Positions 49,395-58,689 of a DNA stretch of 64,000 nt are shown piece by piece. This DNA is from Candidatus Fredericiella danica (GTDB lineage: Bacteria; Chloroflexota; Anaerolineae; Caldilineales; Caldilineaceae): contig JADJPH010000028.1 in NCBI GenBank assembly GCA_016713335.1, positions 1-64,000 of the forward strand, read 5' to 3'. A program made the position numbers and the translations under genes. Under the pieces are notes generated by a model, which saw only the letters and a list, made by a program, of their open reading frames with translations, was not told the origin of the DNA and did not search any database. Within the stretch, counting starts at the first letter, position 1; every line of letters begins with the position of its first letter.

Positions 49395-49700
49395 ATGATT
49401 GTCATCATCGGAAAAGTGACCATACAACCAGACAAGCAGGCATGGTTTATCGAGGAGATCAATAAAGCTGTCGAGGCTACCCTACAAGAAGACGGGGTTA
49501 GTCGCTATGAATTGGTTCAAGCCGTGGGCGAACCAAATACGTTCATGATGCTTGAAGAGTATGCTGACGAGGCTGCTTTGGCCCATCACATGGGCACCGA
49601 GCATTTGAAGGCGCTCGGCGCTGCGCTCGGTAATGTGCTCGCAGGTCCCCCCGAGATCAAGAGATACAACGTTACCAGTACTGAACTGCTGCAAATGTAA
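49395..49700 (+). CDS. Antibiotic biosynthesis monooxygenase (ABM) domain protein
   Basis: 101 residues from ATG 49395 (MIVIIGKVTIQPDKQAWF). The ferredoxin-like ABM/YgiN fold is suggested by ATLQEDGVSRYELVQAVGEPNTFMMLEEYADEAALAHHMGTEHLKALG-type sequence, with the usual E-x-Y ... H pattern. Such proteins act as small quinol or heme-related monooxygenases or as stress proteins; the substrate is unknown. An in-frame ATG at 49371 would add 8 residues. It stands alone. Confidence 0.8.
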   Translation: MIVIIGKVTIQPDKQAWFIEEINKAVEATLQEDGVSRYELVQAVGEPNTFMMLEEYADEAALAHHMGTEHLKALGAALGNVLAGPPEIKRYNVTSTELLQM

Positions 49701-49802
49701 CGTCATCCCACGCCCCGATCTCTGGTTTTTCATGGCGAGTGGCGTTGGCCGGCTCGTTAGGTTGCCGGTGAGGCGTCTCCGCGGGAGCATCCGGAAACCC
49801 TT

Positions 49803-49976
49803 CAACGGATTTAGGACAGGAACGGATTCGGTTGAACTTGCCGGCACCTTGCGATCTTCGTGGCGAGGATGGTTGAGATCGAGCATCCTTCATGGTTACC
49901 TGGATTCGCCGGCACGTTCTGCGGCTACAAGCCGCAGCTACGGTTGGGAGGGTCCGTTCCGGTCCTAAATCCGTTG
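49803..49976. repeat. 174-bp foldback element with 24-bp inverted ends
   Basis: The left end (49803-49826) starts CAACGGATTTAGGAC; the right end (49953-49976) is its reverse complement with one mismatch in 24. Further inside, AACTTGCCGGC (about 49834-49844) pairs with GCCGGCACGTT (about 49910-49920) with one mismatch, so most of the element can fold on itself. No open frame inside. It lies in the 436-bp gap before trxA. Confidence 0.7.
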
Positions 49977-50007
49977 TCGTCGTTTGTACGTCTCGCACAA
50001 ATGGATT

Positions 50008-50035
50008 TTGACAAAACCTTTTTGAGGGGTACTAT
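50008..50035 (+). promoter_or_regulatory. Sigma-70-type promoter of trxA
   Basis: A perfect TTGACA at 50008-50013 with TACTAT at 50030-50035 (spacer 16), or the overlapping TATATT at 50033-50038 (spacer 19). About 100 nt upstream of the trxA start. Confidence 0.65.
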
Positions 50036-50136
50036 ATTTTCTGTAGTGGAAAACACGGACATTGATTGTCCTGCGTGATAGAGTAGAAAGTGGCATGACC
50101 TGTGCATGCGTGATCGAATTGTAAAGGAGACTGACG

Positions 50137-50463
50137 ATGGCGAAGCCAATTAAGGTAACGGATAAGGATTTTGACGAACTGGTTGTGAATGCCGCCGGCC
50201 CGGTCCTGGTGGACTTCTGGGCTGAATGGTGTGGTCCCTGCAAGATGATTGCCCCGGTGCTTGAGGAACTGGCCACCGATCTCGATGGCAAGCTGACCAT
50301 CGGCAAGCTCGATGTGGACCACAATCAGAACACGGCTATGGCCTTTGGGGTCATGAGCATTCCGACACTGTTGCTGTTCAAGGACGGCAAACAGGTGGCC
50401 CGCATCGTCGGCTACCAGCAAAAGCAGCAGTTGATGAGCAAGATTCAGCCGCACTTGAGCTAA
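50137..50463 (+). CDS. trxA: Thioredoxin
   Basis: 108 residues. WAEWCGPCKMIAPVLEEL carries the redox-active CGPC; DVDHNQNTAMAFGVMSIPTLLLFKDGK has the conserved cis-Pro. Cytoplasmic disulfide reductase. AAAGGAG precedes the ATG; own promoter and a strong terminator, so it is monocistronic. Confidence 0.96.
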   Translation: MAKPIKVTDKDFDELVVNAAGPVLVDFWAEWCGPCKMIAPVLEELATDLDGKLTIGKLDVDHNQNTAMAFGVMSIPTLLLFKDGKQVARIVGYQQKQQLMSKIQPHLS

Positions 50464-50537
50464 GCGCTGGGCGTCTAAACGCCAGGAATGGCGTCGCTGC
50501 CCCGCTAGATTCAAATGCGAGCGCTGGTCTCGTGATC

Positions 50538-50575
50538 AAAAGCCTGGATGCGTAAAGCATCCAGGCTTTTTCTAT
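50538..50575. terminator. Strong bidirectional rho-independent terminator
   Basis: AAAAGCCTGGATGC (50538-50551) pairs perfectly with GCATCCAGGCTTTT (50557-50570), 14 bp, loop GTAAA, flanked by A and T runs. It separates trxA from the convergent minus-strand peptidase gene, whose stop is at 50572. Confidence 0.9.
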
Positions 50576-51345
50576 TTTCGCGGGTCATGCCGTTGGAGTG
50601 CGCCGCGCCGTTCCAGAAGCAGTTCGAGCGGATAGAGAAAAGCCAATACGATCAGGTCAAGCAGAAGCACGAAAATTAACGCTCCGACGATGATGGCAAA
50701 CAGCGGCGTGGCCCAGGCCAGCAATGCGCCGAAGAAGTCCCCCGGCAGCCCGACCACAAAGTAGACGATTGCAAAGAACGCCAGATAGAGCAGTACGGTT
50801 TTCAAAGGTTCCCGATCGCTCTGGCTTGGCATCATGCTGTTGCCAATCGTGAAGACGAGATAGGCCCAGATTAGCCCATCAGCGCTGCCCAGCGCCTGGA
50901 AAAAGACGCCCACGATACCGGTCACCTGACCACTGTCCAATACGGTCACAAACCGTTCCGCCTGAAAGACCTGGGCGCCGATCAGCGCGAGCAGAAGGGT
51001 GCCGAGCAGCAACGGCGCCACCCCCACCAAACTCTCGCGCCACGCATCGCCGCGGTCAACATTCACACTGCCAAGACCAATGTGGTCACCCTGGCGTTTG
51101 GGCCAGACCCGGAACTTGCTCACTTTGAGCCCGACCAGGCGCGCCATGAGCCAGTGTGCAGATTCGTGGGCAATGATGCCGGGCAGGAACAACAAGAAGA
51201 TGGCCAGGGTCGCAAAATCCAGCGAGAGGGTGATGAAGTACGTCACGCGCTGCGTCCGGATGCTGATTTGCCGGCTCAGCCACGAAAGCGCCAGGAGTGC
51301 GCAGGCAAAGGCAATGAGGATTGGGGCGGTGTCAGCAAAACTCAT
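50572..51345 (-). CDS. M50-like integral membrane metallopeptidase
   Basis: 257 residues with about six hydrophobic segments. HESAHWLMARLVGLKVSKF puts HExxH at residues 60-64 inside a membrane helix, as in site-2-protease-like enzymes; NSMMPSQSDREP near residue 190 may hold the third ligand (usually NxxPxxxxDG), in a variant form. Members of M50 cleave proteins within or near the membrane. It is the last gene of a minus-strand set after the exosortase, EpsI-like and lipoprotein genes, with a 27-bp gap to the lipoprotein gene. A link to exosortase-dependent processing is possible but is inference. Confidence 0.7.
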   Translation of the reverse strand: MSFADTAPILIAFACALLALSWLSRQISIRTQRVTYFITLSLDFATLAIFLLFLPGIIAHESAHWLMARLVGLKVSKFRVWPKRQGDHIGLGSVNVDRGDAWRESLVGVAPLLLGTLLLALIGAQVFQAERFVTVLDSGQVTGIVGVFFQALGSADGLIWAYLVFTIGNSMMPSQSDREPLKTVLLYLAFFAIVYFVVGLPGDFFGALLAWATPLFAIIVGALIFVLLLDLIVLAFLYPLELLLERRGALQRHDPRK

Positions 51346-51372
51346 GGGCTAGGAGCGCCGTGGCGCCTGCTG

Positions 51373-51900
51373 TTACTGTGGTTCGAGGTTATAAGTAAGG
51401 CTTTCGATGTACCAACAACCGTCGTGGCGGGCCAGCGTCCAGCGATCGCCCGCCGGTGCAATTTCGCCACCGATCTGCGTCGTTGCGATAACCACTGCAT
51501 GGTCTCCGGTGATGGCGATCTTGAGATCCGCCGGCGTGGCCGTCTTGGGGGCGCCGGGGAAGACTGTGCGCACGTAGCGGTGGCGGATTGCATCCTTGTC
51601 GCGCCAGAACTGATCGTCGGTGGTGTCGTCTGGCGTGTGTTTCCCGTCGGACACGTAGGCGCCATCGTCCCACAGCACCATCAGTTGGTCGATCTCCTGG
51701 GCTACCATCAGTTCGCCTTCACCGCGCAGCACGGCTTGAATCGCGATCTCGTCGCTGGCGCCGTGCGGAAGATCCAACGTACATGAACCACCTGTTGGTT
51801 TTGCGGGTGCATTGCACGCGGCGAAAACGGCGACCGCGCAGCAAAGCCAGCCCAGTCGCCGGATACGCCTATGCATCAGAAGAAACCGGGGATCCACCAT
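51373..51900 (-). CDS. NTF2/SnoaL-like lipoprotein of unknown function
   Basis: 175 residues at most; the more likely start is ATG 51876 (MHRRIRRLGWLCC), which opens a lipoprotein signal peptide with lipobox FAAC. The mature part (AIQAVLRGEGELMVAQEIDQLMVLWDDGAYVSD, then WYIESLTYNLEPQ) has the length and pattern of an NTF2-like cone fold. The upstream start is 3 bp after the EpsI-like stop, so the genes are co-transcribed. No catalytic residues can be named. Confidence 0.6.
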   Translation of the reverse strand: MVDPRFLLMHRRIRRLGWLCCAVAVFAACNAPAKPTGGSCTLDLPHGASDEIAIQAVLRGEGELMVAQEIDQLMVLWDDGAYVSDGKHTPDDTTDDQFWRDKDAIRHRYVRTVFPGAPKTATPADLKIAITGDHAVVIATTQIGGEIAPAGDRWTLARHDGCWYIESLTYNLEPQ

Positions 51901-51903
51901 TTT

Positions 51904-52632
51904 CTACCTTTGGGCGGTGGCGGCAGGCGATTGTGAGGGGCGCGAGGCTGAGAAGAATTGCCGGACGAATTCCGCTTGCATCGCCAACGTCTCTTCTAAG
52001 CTGCCGTACTTTCCGGATGTCAGCTTGAACAGGACAATACCGTCTGATTGATCGCGCTGTTCATTGGGAAACAGGTAGAAATAGTAGACGACATGCTCCC
52101 ACGGCGGCCCGCCCGCATCATCCTGCTTTGTCGCATCGAGCCACAGTCCATAAAGTTCACCGCCATCTGGCAGGGTGGTGGCGTGGGATCCAAGATCATA
52201 CTGCCATCCGTCGGCATCGTAGCAGATATCGGGGGCATGGAACGGCTGTGAACTACGCCCGCCGATCATGGTCAGCCAGAGCTCACGGTCTTGGCTGTCG
52301 GTATAGAGACGCTGAACGTATTGCTCCGGCTCAAGCAGGATCATGACTTCTTGATTGGTCTCGGGCGCATTTTCGCCGTGCCAGTCGCCGACCTGCAGCG
52401 GGATGTCTTCCAGACTGTGATCCAGATCAAACCGCGCGGTGGCGGCGACGAGCCGTTCGCGCGGTGTCCGCTGCCAAAAGTCCAGGTCAGAAATATAGGT
52501 GTACTCATCGCTAGCCTGCAGCGTTTGCTGGTCACTGCGTGAGGAAAGGTACTGGGGCGCCAGGACGATCGCCGCACCAAAAAATAGAAGGACGATGGCG
52601 ATCAGACTTATCGCCGTGGTTTTTGATGACAT
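51904..52632 (-). CDS. Exosortase-associated EpsI-family protein (DUF3485)
   Basis: 242 residues with one N-terminal membrane anchor (AISLIAIVLLFFGAAIVLA). IPLQVGDWHGENAP is the typical EpsI/DUF3485 start of the periplasmic domain, and SQPFHAPDICYDADGWQ the conserved HxPxxCY segment. In other bacteria these proteins partner exosortases in extracellular polysaccharide and surface-protein export. The start overlaps the exosortase stop as TGATG, once that gene's frame is corrected. Confidence 0.85.
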   Translation of the reverse strand: MSSKTTAISLIAIVLLFFGAAIVLAPQYLSSRSDQQTLQASDEYTYISDLDFWQRTPRERLVAATARFDLDHSLEDIPLQVGDWHGENAPETNQEVMILLEPEQYVQRLYTDSQDRELWLTMIGGRSSQPFHAPDICYDADGWQYDLGSHATTLPDGGELYGLWLDATKQDDAGGPPWEHVVYYFYLFPNEQRDQSDGIVLFKLTSGKYGSLEETLAMQAEFVRQFFSASRPSQSPAATAQR

Positions 52633-53466
52633 CAGATTACTTCATATCGTAGCTGGCCAAAGCGGAGCGCTCTTGTCAACGGGTACATCAACAGCAAGAG
52701 AAGATGCCCGAATAGTCATGATAGTACGTGAAGGCTGCGTCCGCCCCCCATGCGCGTGCAACATACAGTAGTGTCGCCACCCGGAGAATATTGCCAAGAA
52801 TCGCGAGCGGAATCGCGAGCAGGACAAGCACGATTTTTGACCAGGTGGGGCCATTGAACAGGTAAGCAACGAGCACAGTCAGCGCCACCAGGGCGATGAG
52901 CGAGTTGACCCCGCTGCATTGGGCGCCAATCACCAGATCGGCGTTTGGCAGCGACACAGCATTGCCAACGATCAGGACATCCAGCCCAAGCACCTGCACC
53001 AGTCCACCGGCGCAAACGCCTGTGAACAAAGCCAGGGGAGCGTGACGCGATCCACTGCAGGCAACGGCACCATCAGCGTCAGAAAGAGCACCGGAAAGAT
53101 CAAACCACGAATAAAGGATGTGCCACCCAGGATCCACAGTAGACCCGCGAGGATGCCGATCATGGCGAAGGATGCCAGATAGTATGCCTTGTTCTGGAGG
53201 AAGAAGACGTAGAGGGCGCCCGCACCGAGCAACAACAGCAAACCAAACAGGGCGCCTGCACCGGATCCATAATTCAACCGGGGGTCGTTGCGAATCCTTT
53301 GCACCGCCAGGAAGAGGGCGACCGGCAGAATGAGGATGCCATGACTGTAATACTCATTTGACATCCATTCCGACCAGAGCCAGCGCCACACGGGGAAGGT
53401 AAGTGCAAAGAAACCAATGGCAGCAAAGATCGGCAACCAGATTGTTTGAAGTGCGGAACGCTTCAT
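52632..53466 (-). CDS. xrt: Exosortase/archaeosortase family protein (two frameshifts)
   Basis: A multi-pass membrane transpeptidase-like enzyme. YYSHGILILPVALFLAVQRI is the N-terminal signature. The catalytic Cys lies in GAQCSGVNSLIALVALTVL, the Arg in AILGNILRVATLL and the His in YYHDYSG, so the Cys-Arg-His triad is complete. Frames break near 53035 (a C missing from a run of C after DRVTLP) and near 52700, where HDYSG continues as LLLLMYPLTRALRFGQLRYEVI to a TGA at 52634-52632 that overlaps the next ATG. ATG 53466 is preceded by GAGG. The substrate would be a PEP-CTERM-like tail; none was seen in this window. Confidence 0.85.
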
Positions 53467-53581
53467 GCCTCTACCGATGTCTATCGAACGCACGATCAGA
53501 AGCACGATCGTGTTTGCACTGCTGCCGTAACCGGCGAATCGGCAGGATAGCAGAGACGCGCGATTCGGTCAAAGGGAAGAT

Positions 53582-53709
53582 GCGTGTTTCGTGTTGCGTA
53601 TCTCGTATCACGTAGTCATTCGCTCGCCGTGTCGACACGACACATGCAATACGCAATACGTGATACGAGATACGCAATATGCACTACGTTCTACGCGTAC
53701 TACGCGTAC
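53582..53709. repeat. CGTATTG-type heptanucleotide inverted repeat at the tpiA 3' end
   Basis: The left arm (CGTGTTT/CGTGTTG/CGTATCT/CGTATCA) and the right arm (CAATACG/CAATACG/TGATACG/AGATACG and onward) have a 7-nt period. Positions 53594-53614 and 53657-53677 are perfectly complementary over 21 bp; the centre holds the palindrome GTGTCGACAC. The tpiA stop at 53700 is formed by repeat units (TACGCGTAG). Confidence 0.85.
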
Positions 53710-54467
53710 ACTTCTGCCGTGCCACGGACCATCTCGGCGTAGCTTTCGACTTTGAGGGCCGCGCCGCCGATCAGGGCGCCGTCGATGTCAGGCTGCGCCA
53801 TGATTTCGCGGATGTTCTTGTCATTGGTGCTGCCACCGTAGAGGACGCGCACGTTTTCGGCAACTGCTTTGCCGTACAGTTCTGCCACAGTGGCGCGCAC
53901 GACGCCGCCGCAGATGTCGTTGGCCTGTTGTGCGGTTGCGGCGCGGCCGGTGCCGATCGCCCAGATCGGTTCGTACGCCAGCACGAGTTGTTGCACCTGC
54001 TCGGCGCTGATCCCGTCGAGTGCGCCGCGCACCTGACCGCTCACGAACGACTGCGTCTCGCCGCGTTCGTTTTGTTCGAGCGACTCACCGATGCAGACGA
54101 TCGGGGTCAGCCCCGCTTCCAGAGCGGCTTTGGTCTTCTTGTTGACCGTTTCATCGGTCTCAGCGAAGTATTGGCGGCGTTCGCTGTGGCCAAGGATGAC
54201 GTAGGTGGCGAGCCCCTTGAGCATGCTTGGGCTCACTTCACCGGTGTAGGCGCCGTTGGCCGCCCAGTGCATGTTCTGGGCGCCCGTGGCAATGTTGCTG
54301 CCTTTCAGCACTTCCGCCACGGCGGGCAGGTCAACGAAGGGCGGGCAGACGACGCGGTCGACGCTATTGATGTCGTTGACCGCATGCTTGATATCTTGGG
54401 CCAGGGCAACGGCTTCATCGATGGTTTTGTTCATCTTCCAGTTGCCGGCCATCATAGGCTTTCGCAT
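53700..54467 (-). CDS. tpiA: Triosephosphate isomerase
   Basis: 255 residues. Interconverts dihydroxyacetone phosphate and glyceraldehyde 3-phosphate. AGNWKMN (Lys), VILGHSERR (His), AYEPIWAIGTG (catalytic Glu and loop 6) and VLYGGSTNDKN are complete. The stop codon lies inside a dispersed repeat. The gene follows a small conserved protein by 17 bp in the yvcK-gap-pgk-tpiA series. Confidence 0.96.
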   Translation of the reverse strand: MRKPMMAGNWKMNKTIDEAVALAQDIKHAVNDINSVDRVVCPPFVDLPAVAEVLKGSNIATGAQNMHWAANGAYTGEVSPSMLKGLATYVILGHSERRQYFAETDETVNKKTKAALEAGLTPIVCIGESLEQNERGETQSFVSGQVRGALDGISAEQVQQLVLAYEPIWAIGTGRAATAQQANDICGGVVRATVAELYGKAVAENVRVLYGGSTNDKNIREIMAQPDIDGALIGGAALKVESYAEMVRGTAEVYA

Positions 54468-54484
54468 TTCGCATTGCTCCAGAT

Positions 54485-54871
54485 CTATTTCGGTAATGAT
54501 TCAGTTTCGCTTGTGTCTTCTGCGGGTGACGCTTCCACTTCTTCGGCGTTCTGCTCCTCAAGCGCCTGGGCGTATTCTGCGGCGGTAAGCCAGCGCCCAC
54601 CCTGCACCTCGTAGCGCGTCACGCGTTTCTTGGTGTCCAGCCAGAGCTCGACCTCGACCTGGGAGAAACAGCGCTGCTTCCCCGACGTGTGCAGCACTTT
54701 GCGGCCGTAATAGCCGCCTTCGTCGGCCAGACTGATCTCGTTCATCATATCGAGTTGGCCCACAATCGGCTCGCGACAGCGGTTGCTGTACACGTAGATC
54801 GGTAGGTATCGATCACTGCCGGAAGGCGCCTGCCCCTTGATGGTGTTGAAGAACCGCGCAAAGAAGTTCAT
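54485..54871 (-). CDS. Conserved small hypothetical protein between pgk and tpiA
   Basis: 128 residues. YLPIYVYSNRCREPIVGQLDMMNEISLADEGGYYGRKVLHTSGKQRCFSQVEVELWLDTKKR-type core, with two Cys (near residues 32 and 68), then an acidic Glu/Ala-rich tail. No signal peptide or membrane segment. The regular spacing (42 bp after pgk, 17 bp before tpiA) makes co-expression with the glycolytic genes likely. I recognise no family with a known function. Confidence 0.7.
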   Translation of the reverse strand: MNFFARFFNTIKGQAPSGSDRYLPIYVYSNRCREPIVGQLDMMNEISLADEGGYYGRKVLHTSGKQRCFSQVEVELWLDTKKRVTRYEVQGGRWLTAAEYAQALEEQNAEEVEASPAEDTSETESLPK

Positions 54872-54913
54872 AAGCGTACCGTTGTTGTGTGCGAACGGGG
54901 CGCCGACCGGCGC

Positions 54914-56095
<1,182 letters not shown>

Positions 56096-56135
56096 GATGT
56101 CTGACCTTTTTTGGAGCAATTCTGGGGCAAAAAAC

Positions 56136-56182
56136 AAGAAACGTGAAACGTGAGCAGAGATTCACCCGCTACACGTTTCACG
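56136..56182. repeat. GTGAAAC-type heptanucleotide inverted repeat between gap and pgk
   Basis: GAAACGT in tandem; CGTGAAACGTG (56142-56152) pairs perfectly with CACGTTTCACG (56172-56182). A possible attenuator between gap and pgk. Confidence 0.7.
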
Positions 56183-56282
56183 CGTCCTCGATCATGGGTC
56201 ATTTACCCGGTTGGAAATCTCGATTTCACCTGCCTGCCGCAAGGGCAGCGGGGTGAAAGCCAGCTTCCAGCCCAAATGCGAA

Positions 56283-57068
56283 CTAGAGACCCTTCTTGGC
56301 CATGAAGTCGACCAGGTCGGCAACGCGGTTGCTATAGCCCCATTCGTTGTCGTACCAGGTCACGATCTTGACCATTTTGCCATAGACATTGGTGAATTCA
56401 TGGTCGACCGAGCTGCTGTACGGGTCGCCCTTGAAGTCGATGCTGACCAGCGGGTCGCGTACCACCTTGAGGAACCCCTTCATCGGGCCGGCGGCGGCGG
56501 CATCGTAGGCAGCGAAGAGTTCTTCCTTCGTGATGCTCTTCTCGACGATGGCGGTCAGGTCGACCACGGAGACGGTGGACGTCGGGACGCGCATGGCGTA
56601 GCCGTCGAACTTGCCCTTGAGTTCCGGAATCACCAGGCTGACAGCCTTGGCGGCGCCGGTCGTCGTCGGGATGATGCTCATGGCGGCCGCACGGGCGCGT
56701 GCGCTGATGATGACCTTCTTGGCGCCGGCGATCAAGTGCAGTTCGGCCTTGGCGCGGTCGGTGAAGATACCGGTGCTCTCGATCACGATATCGACGCCCA
56801 GGTCCTTCCACGGCAGCTTGCTTGGATCCTTTTCCGCCAGCACCTTGATGCGGTCGCCGTCGATCACGAGATCGCCGTCTTTGGCTTCAACCGTGCCTGG
56901 GAAAACACCGTAGTTGCTGTCGTACTTGAACAGGTGCGCATTCGTGTTGGTGTTGCTCAGGTCGTTAACCGCGACCAGATCAAACTTGCCCCGATAATTT
57001 TCGAACAGCGCCTTGGTTACCTGGCGGCCGATGCGGCCAAAACCATTGATGCCAACCTTAACAGCCAT
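56283..57068 (-). CDS. gap: Glyceraldehyde-3-phosphate dehydrogenase lacking its catalytic segment
   Basis: The frame is open for 261 residues, where the family has about 335. The NAD-binding start KVGINGFGRIGRQVTKALF and the end, WYDNEWGYSNRVADLVDF, are normal. The sequence jumps from GAKKVIISA to RARAAAMSIIPTTTGAAKAV, skipping about 75 residues that in homologues contain SNASCTTN (catalytic Cys) and the active-site His. As read, the product cannot be active. A GC-rich junction (GCGCACGCGCCCGTGCGG) with GCGC on both sides would allow a deletion or an assembly collapse. Extended -10 promoter about 100 nt upstream; AAAGGAG before the ATG. Confidence 0.9.
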   Translation of the reverse strand: MAVKVGINGFGRIGRQVTKALFENYRGKFDLVAVNDLSNTNTNAHLFKYDSNYGVFPGTVEAKDGDLVIDGDRIKVLAEKDPSKLPWKDLGVDIVIESTGIFTDRAKAELHLIAGAKKVIISARARAAAMSIIPTTTGAAKAVSLVIPELKGKFDGYAMRVPTSTVSVVDLTAIVEKSITKEELFAAYDAAAAGPMKGFLKVVRDPLVSIDFKGDPYSSSVDHEFTNVYGKMVKIVTWYDNEWGYSNRVADLVDFMAKKGL

Positions 57069-57168
57069 TTGTCACTCCTTTTGTTGAAACAGCGAATATT
57101 TTCTATCGTAACTCACAGAGAGGAGCCAAAAAACAGACAGCATAAAGCGTTCAATCACCAAGTGTGAA

Positions 57169-57177
57169 TTCTACCAT
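57169..57177 (-). promoter_or_regulatory. Extended -10 promoter upstream of gap
   Basis: On the minus strand TGGTAGAAT fits TG-n-TAGAAT; no good -35 is seen. It lies about 100 nt upstream of the gap ATG in the yvcK-gap interval. Confidence 0.4.
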
Positions 57178-57199
57178 AAGTAGGTGGAAAAAGGGTAGT

Positions 57200-58603
57200 T
57201 TAGCCCAGCGCTATTTTTGAGGCGTCTTTTTTTGCGCCGTGTTCGGGTGCAGCCGCACGACAAGCAGCGTAGACGTCCATCACCCTGGCGGCCAGTTTCT
57301 CGGAGTCGTGGCGCCAGGGACGGCGGTTGTCGACGACATCGCCCGTGAAGAGTTGGAAGTCGAGTTCGTCCCGATTATGGGGCAGGGCAACCCATTCTGC
57401 GTGTTCAGATGGGCGGGTCAATGGGTCGAAATTATCATTCGCCAGCACAATAGGAAACGCGCCTTCTGCGTGTTCCTGGAGTTTCCGCATATGGTCTTCG
57501 ACGCTGAAGTGATCCGTTTCGCCGTCTTGCGTTGCCACGTTGCAGATGTAGATCCGGGGCGCGGGTGAAGCGCAGATCGCATCGCGGACGGAAAGCACTA
57601 GCAGATTGGGAATGATGCTCGTATAAAAGCTGCCCGGCCCGGCCACGATCAGGTCTGCCTGAAGAATTGCGCGGATTGCTTCAGGATAGGCACGCGGCTG
57701 CTCAGGCTTGAGAAAAACGCGCATGATCTTGCCGCCTGCATGCGGGAGATTGCTTTCGCCTTCGACGATGACCCATTCATCGCCGCCATCTGACAACGTC
57801 CGATGCACTTCTCCACACAGGGTGACGTTTTCGAGCGTACTTGGCAAAACACGGCCGCGCACACGCAGCACCTTGCTGCTTTCTGCAATGCCTGCTTCAA
57901 AGCTGCCGGTCACTGCCGCCATCGTCGTGATGAACAGGTTGCCAAAACTGTGTCCCGCCAATTCACTGCTGCGTTCCGGTTCGCCAAAGTCACTCTCGGC
58001 AAAGCGATACTGAAACAGCCGGGTCATCAACCCTTCTGAATCACTCAGTGCGGCGATGTTGTTGCGGAAGTCGCCCGGCGGGAGCATGCCCATGGTGCGG
58101 CGGAGCCGTCCGCTACTCCCGCCATCGTCCGCTACGGTGACAATGGCGGTAATGTTGTCCGTGTATTTGCGTAGGCCGCGCAACAATTGCGGCATGCCGG
58201 TTCCGCCACCGATGGCCACGATGCGGGGACCAAGGCGCCGCTGGTAACGGCGCATGACGGCGTTGAGCAGTTCGCGATTTTCCGGTGTCTGGAGGTCTGG
58301 CCAAAGGTCGGTGACGATGATGGTGCGTACGCGATAGATACTGAACAGGGCGAGCGCAAGCCCGGCAATGGCCAATACTGCGCCTCGCGCCAGTGGTGGC
58401 ATGAACAGGAGGGTGCCCCAATAAGCAAGCGGGGCGAGCGTTGCGTGGCTGATCAGCATGCGGCCGAAGACGGTCAGTGCGAGGCCGATGAGGGCAACCC
58501 CAATCACGCCCAGCAGAGTCCATCGCTTAAGGCCCAGGCCTGGTCTGAGCGCTTGTGACCAGAAAGCACGGTCGGCGGCGGGCGGTGACGGTCGTTGCGC
58601 CAT
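57200..58603 (-). CDS. yvcK: YvcK/CofD-family protein with N-terminal membrane segments
   Basis: 467 residues. Two or three hydrophobic segments within residues 28-95 precede the CofD-like domain: IVAIGGGTGMPQLLRGL, VTVADDGGSSGRLRR, LPPGDFRNNIAALSDSE, LIVAGPGSFYTSIIPNLL and NVATQDGETDHFSVEDH. Relatives (B. subtilis YvcK) bind UDP-sugars and are needed for gluconeogenic growth and cell-wall balance. Being upstream of gap-pgk-tpiA fits a link with central carbon metabolism, though a separate promoter for gap is likely. whiA and rapZ, common neighbours elsewhere, are not here. Confidence 0.9.
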   Translation of the reverse strand: MAQRPSPPAADRAFWSQALRPGLGLKRWTLLGVIGVALIGLALTVFGRMLISHATLAPLAYWGTLLFMPPLARGAVLAIAGLALALFSIYRVRTIIVTDLWPDLQTPENRELLNAVMRRYQRRLGPRIVAIGGGTGMPQLLRGLRKYTDNITAIVTVADDGGSSGRLRRTMGMLPPGDFRNNIAALSDSEGLMTRLFQYRFAESDFGEPERSSELAGHSFGNLFITTMAAVTGSFEAGIAESSKVLRVRGRVLPSTLENVTLCGEVHRTLSDGGDEWVIVEGESNLPHAGGKIMRVFLKPEQPRAYPEAIRAILQADLIVAGPGSFYTSIIPNLLVLSVRDAICASPAPRIYICNVATQDGETDHFSVEDHMRKLQEHAEGAFPIVLANDNFDPLTRPSEHAEWVALPHNRDELDFQLFTGDVVDNRRPWRHDSEKLAARVMDVYAACRAAAPEHGAKKDASKIALG

Positions 58604-58633
58604 ATGCTTCCATTATACCCACTGTGCGGCCCT

Positions 58634-58662
58634 TTGGCGAACGGTTGTCGCTGCGCTAAAAT
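58634..58662 (+). promoter_or_regulatory. Sigma-70-type promoter of the lipoprotein gene
   Basis: TTGGCG at 58634-58639 and TAAAAT at 58657-58662, spacer 17, between the divergent yvcK and lipoprotein genes; the start codon at 58690 is 28 nt past the -10 box. Confidence 0.6.
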
Positions 58663-58689
58663 GCCAGGACATCAGGTTTGCAGCACACG

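Noticed and set aside
53679..54614. Plus-strand frame opposite tpiA
   Set aside because: Shadow of tpiA, whose catalytic residues are complete.
56211..57167. Plus-strand open frame across gap
   Set aside because: Antisense to gap, which has clear NAD-binding and C-terminal motifs; GC-rich codon bias keeps the opposite strand open.
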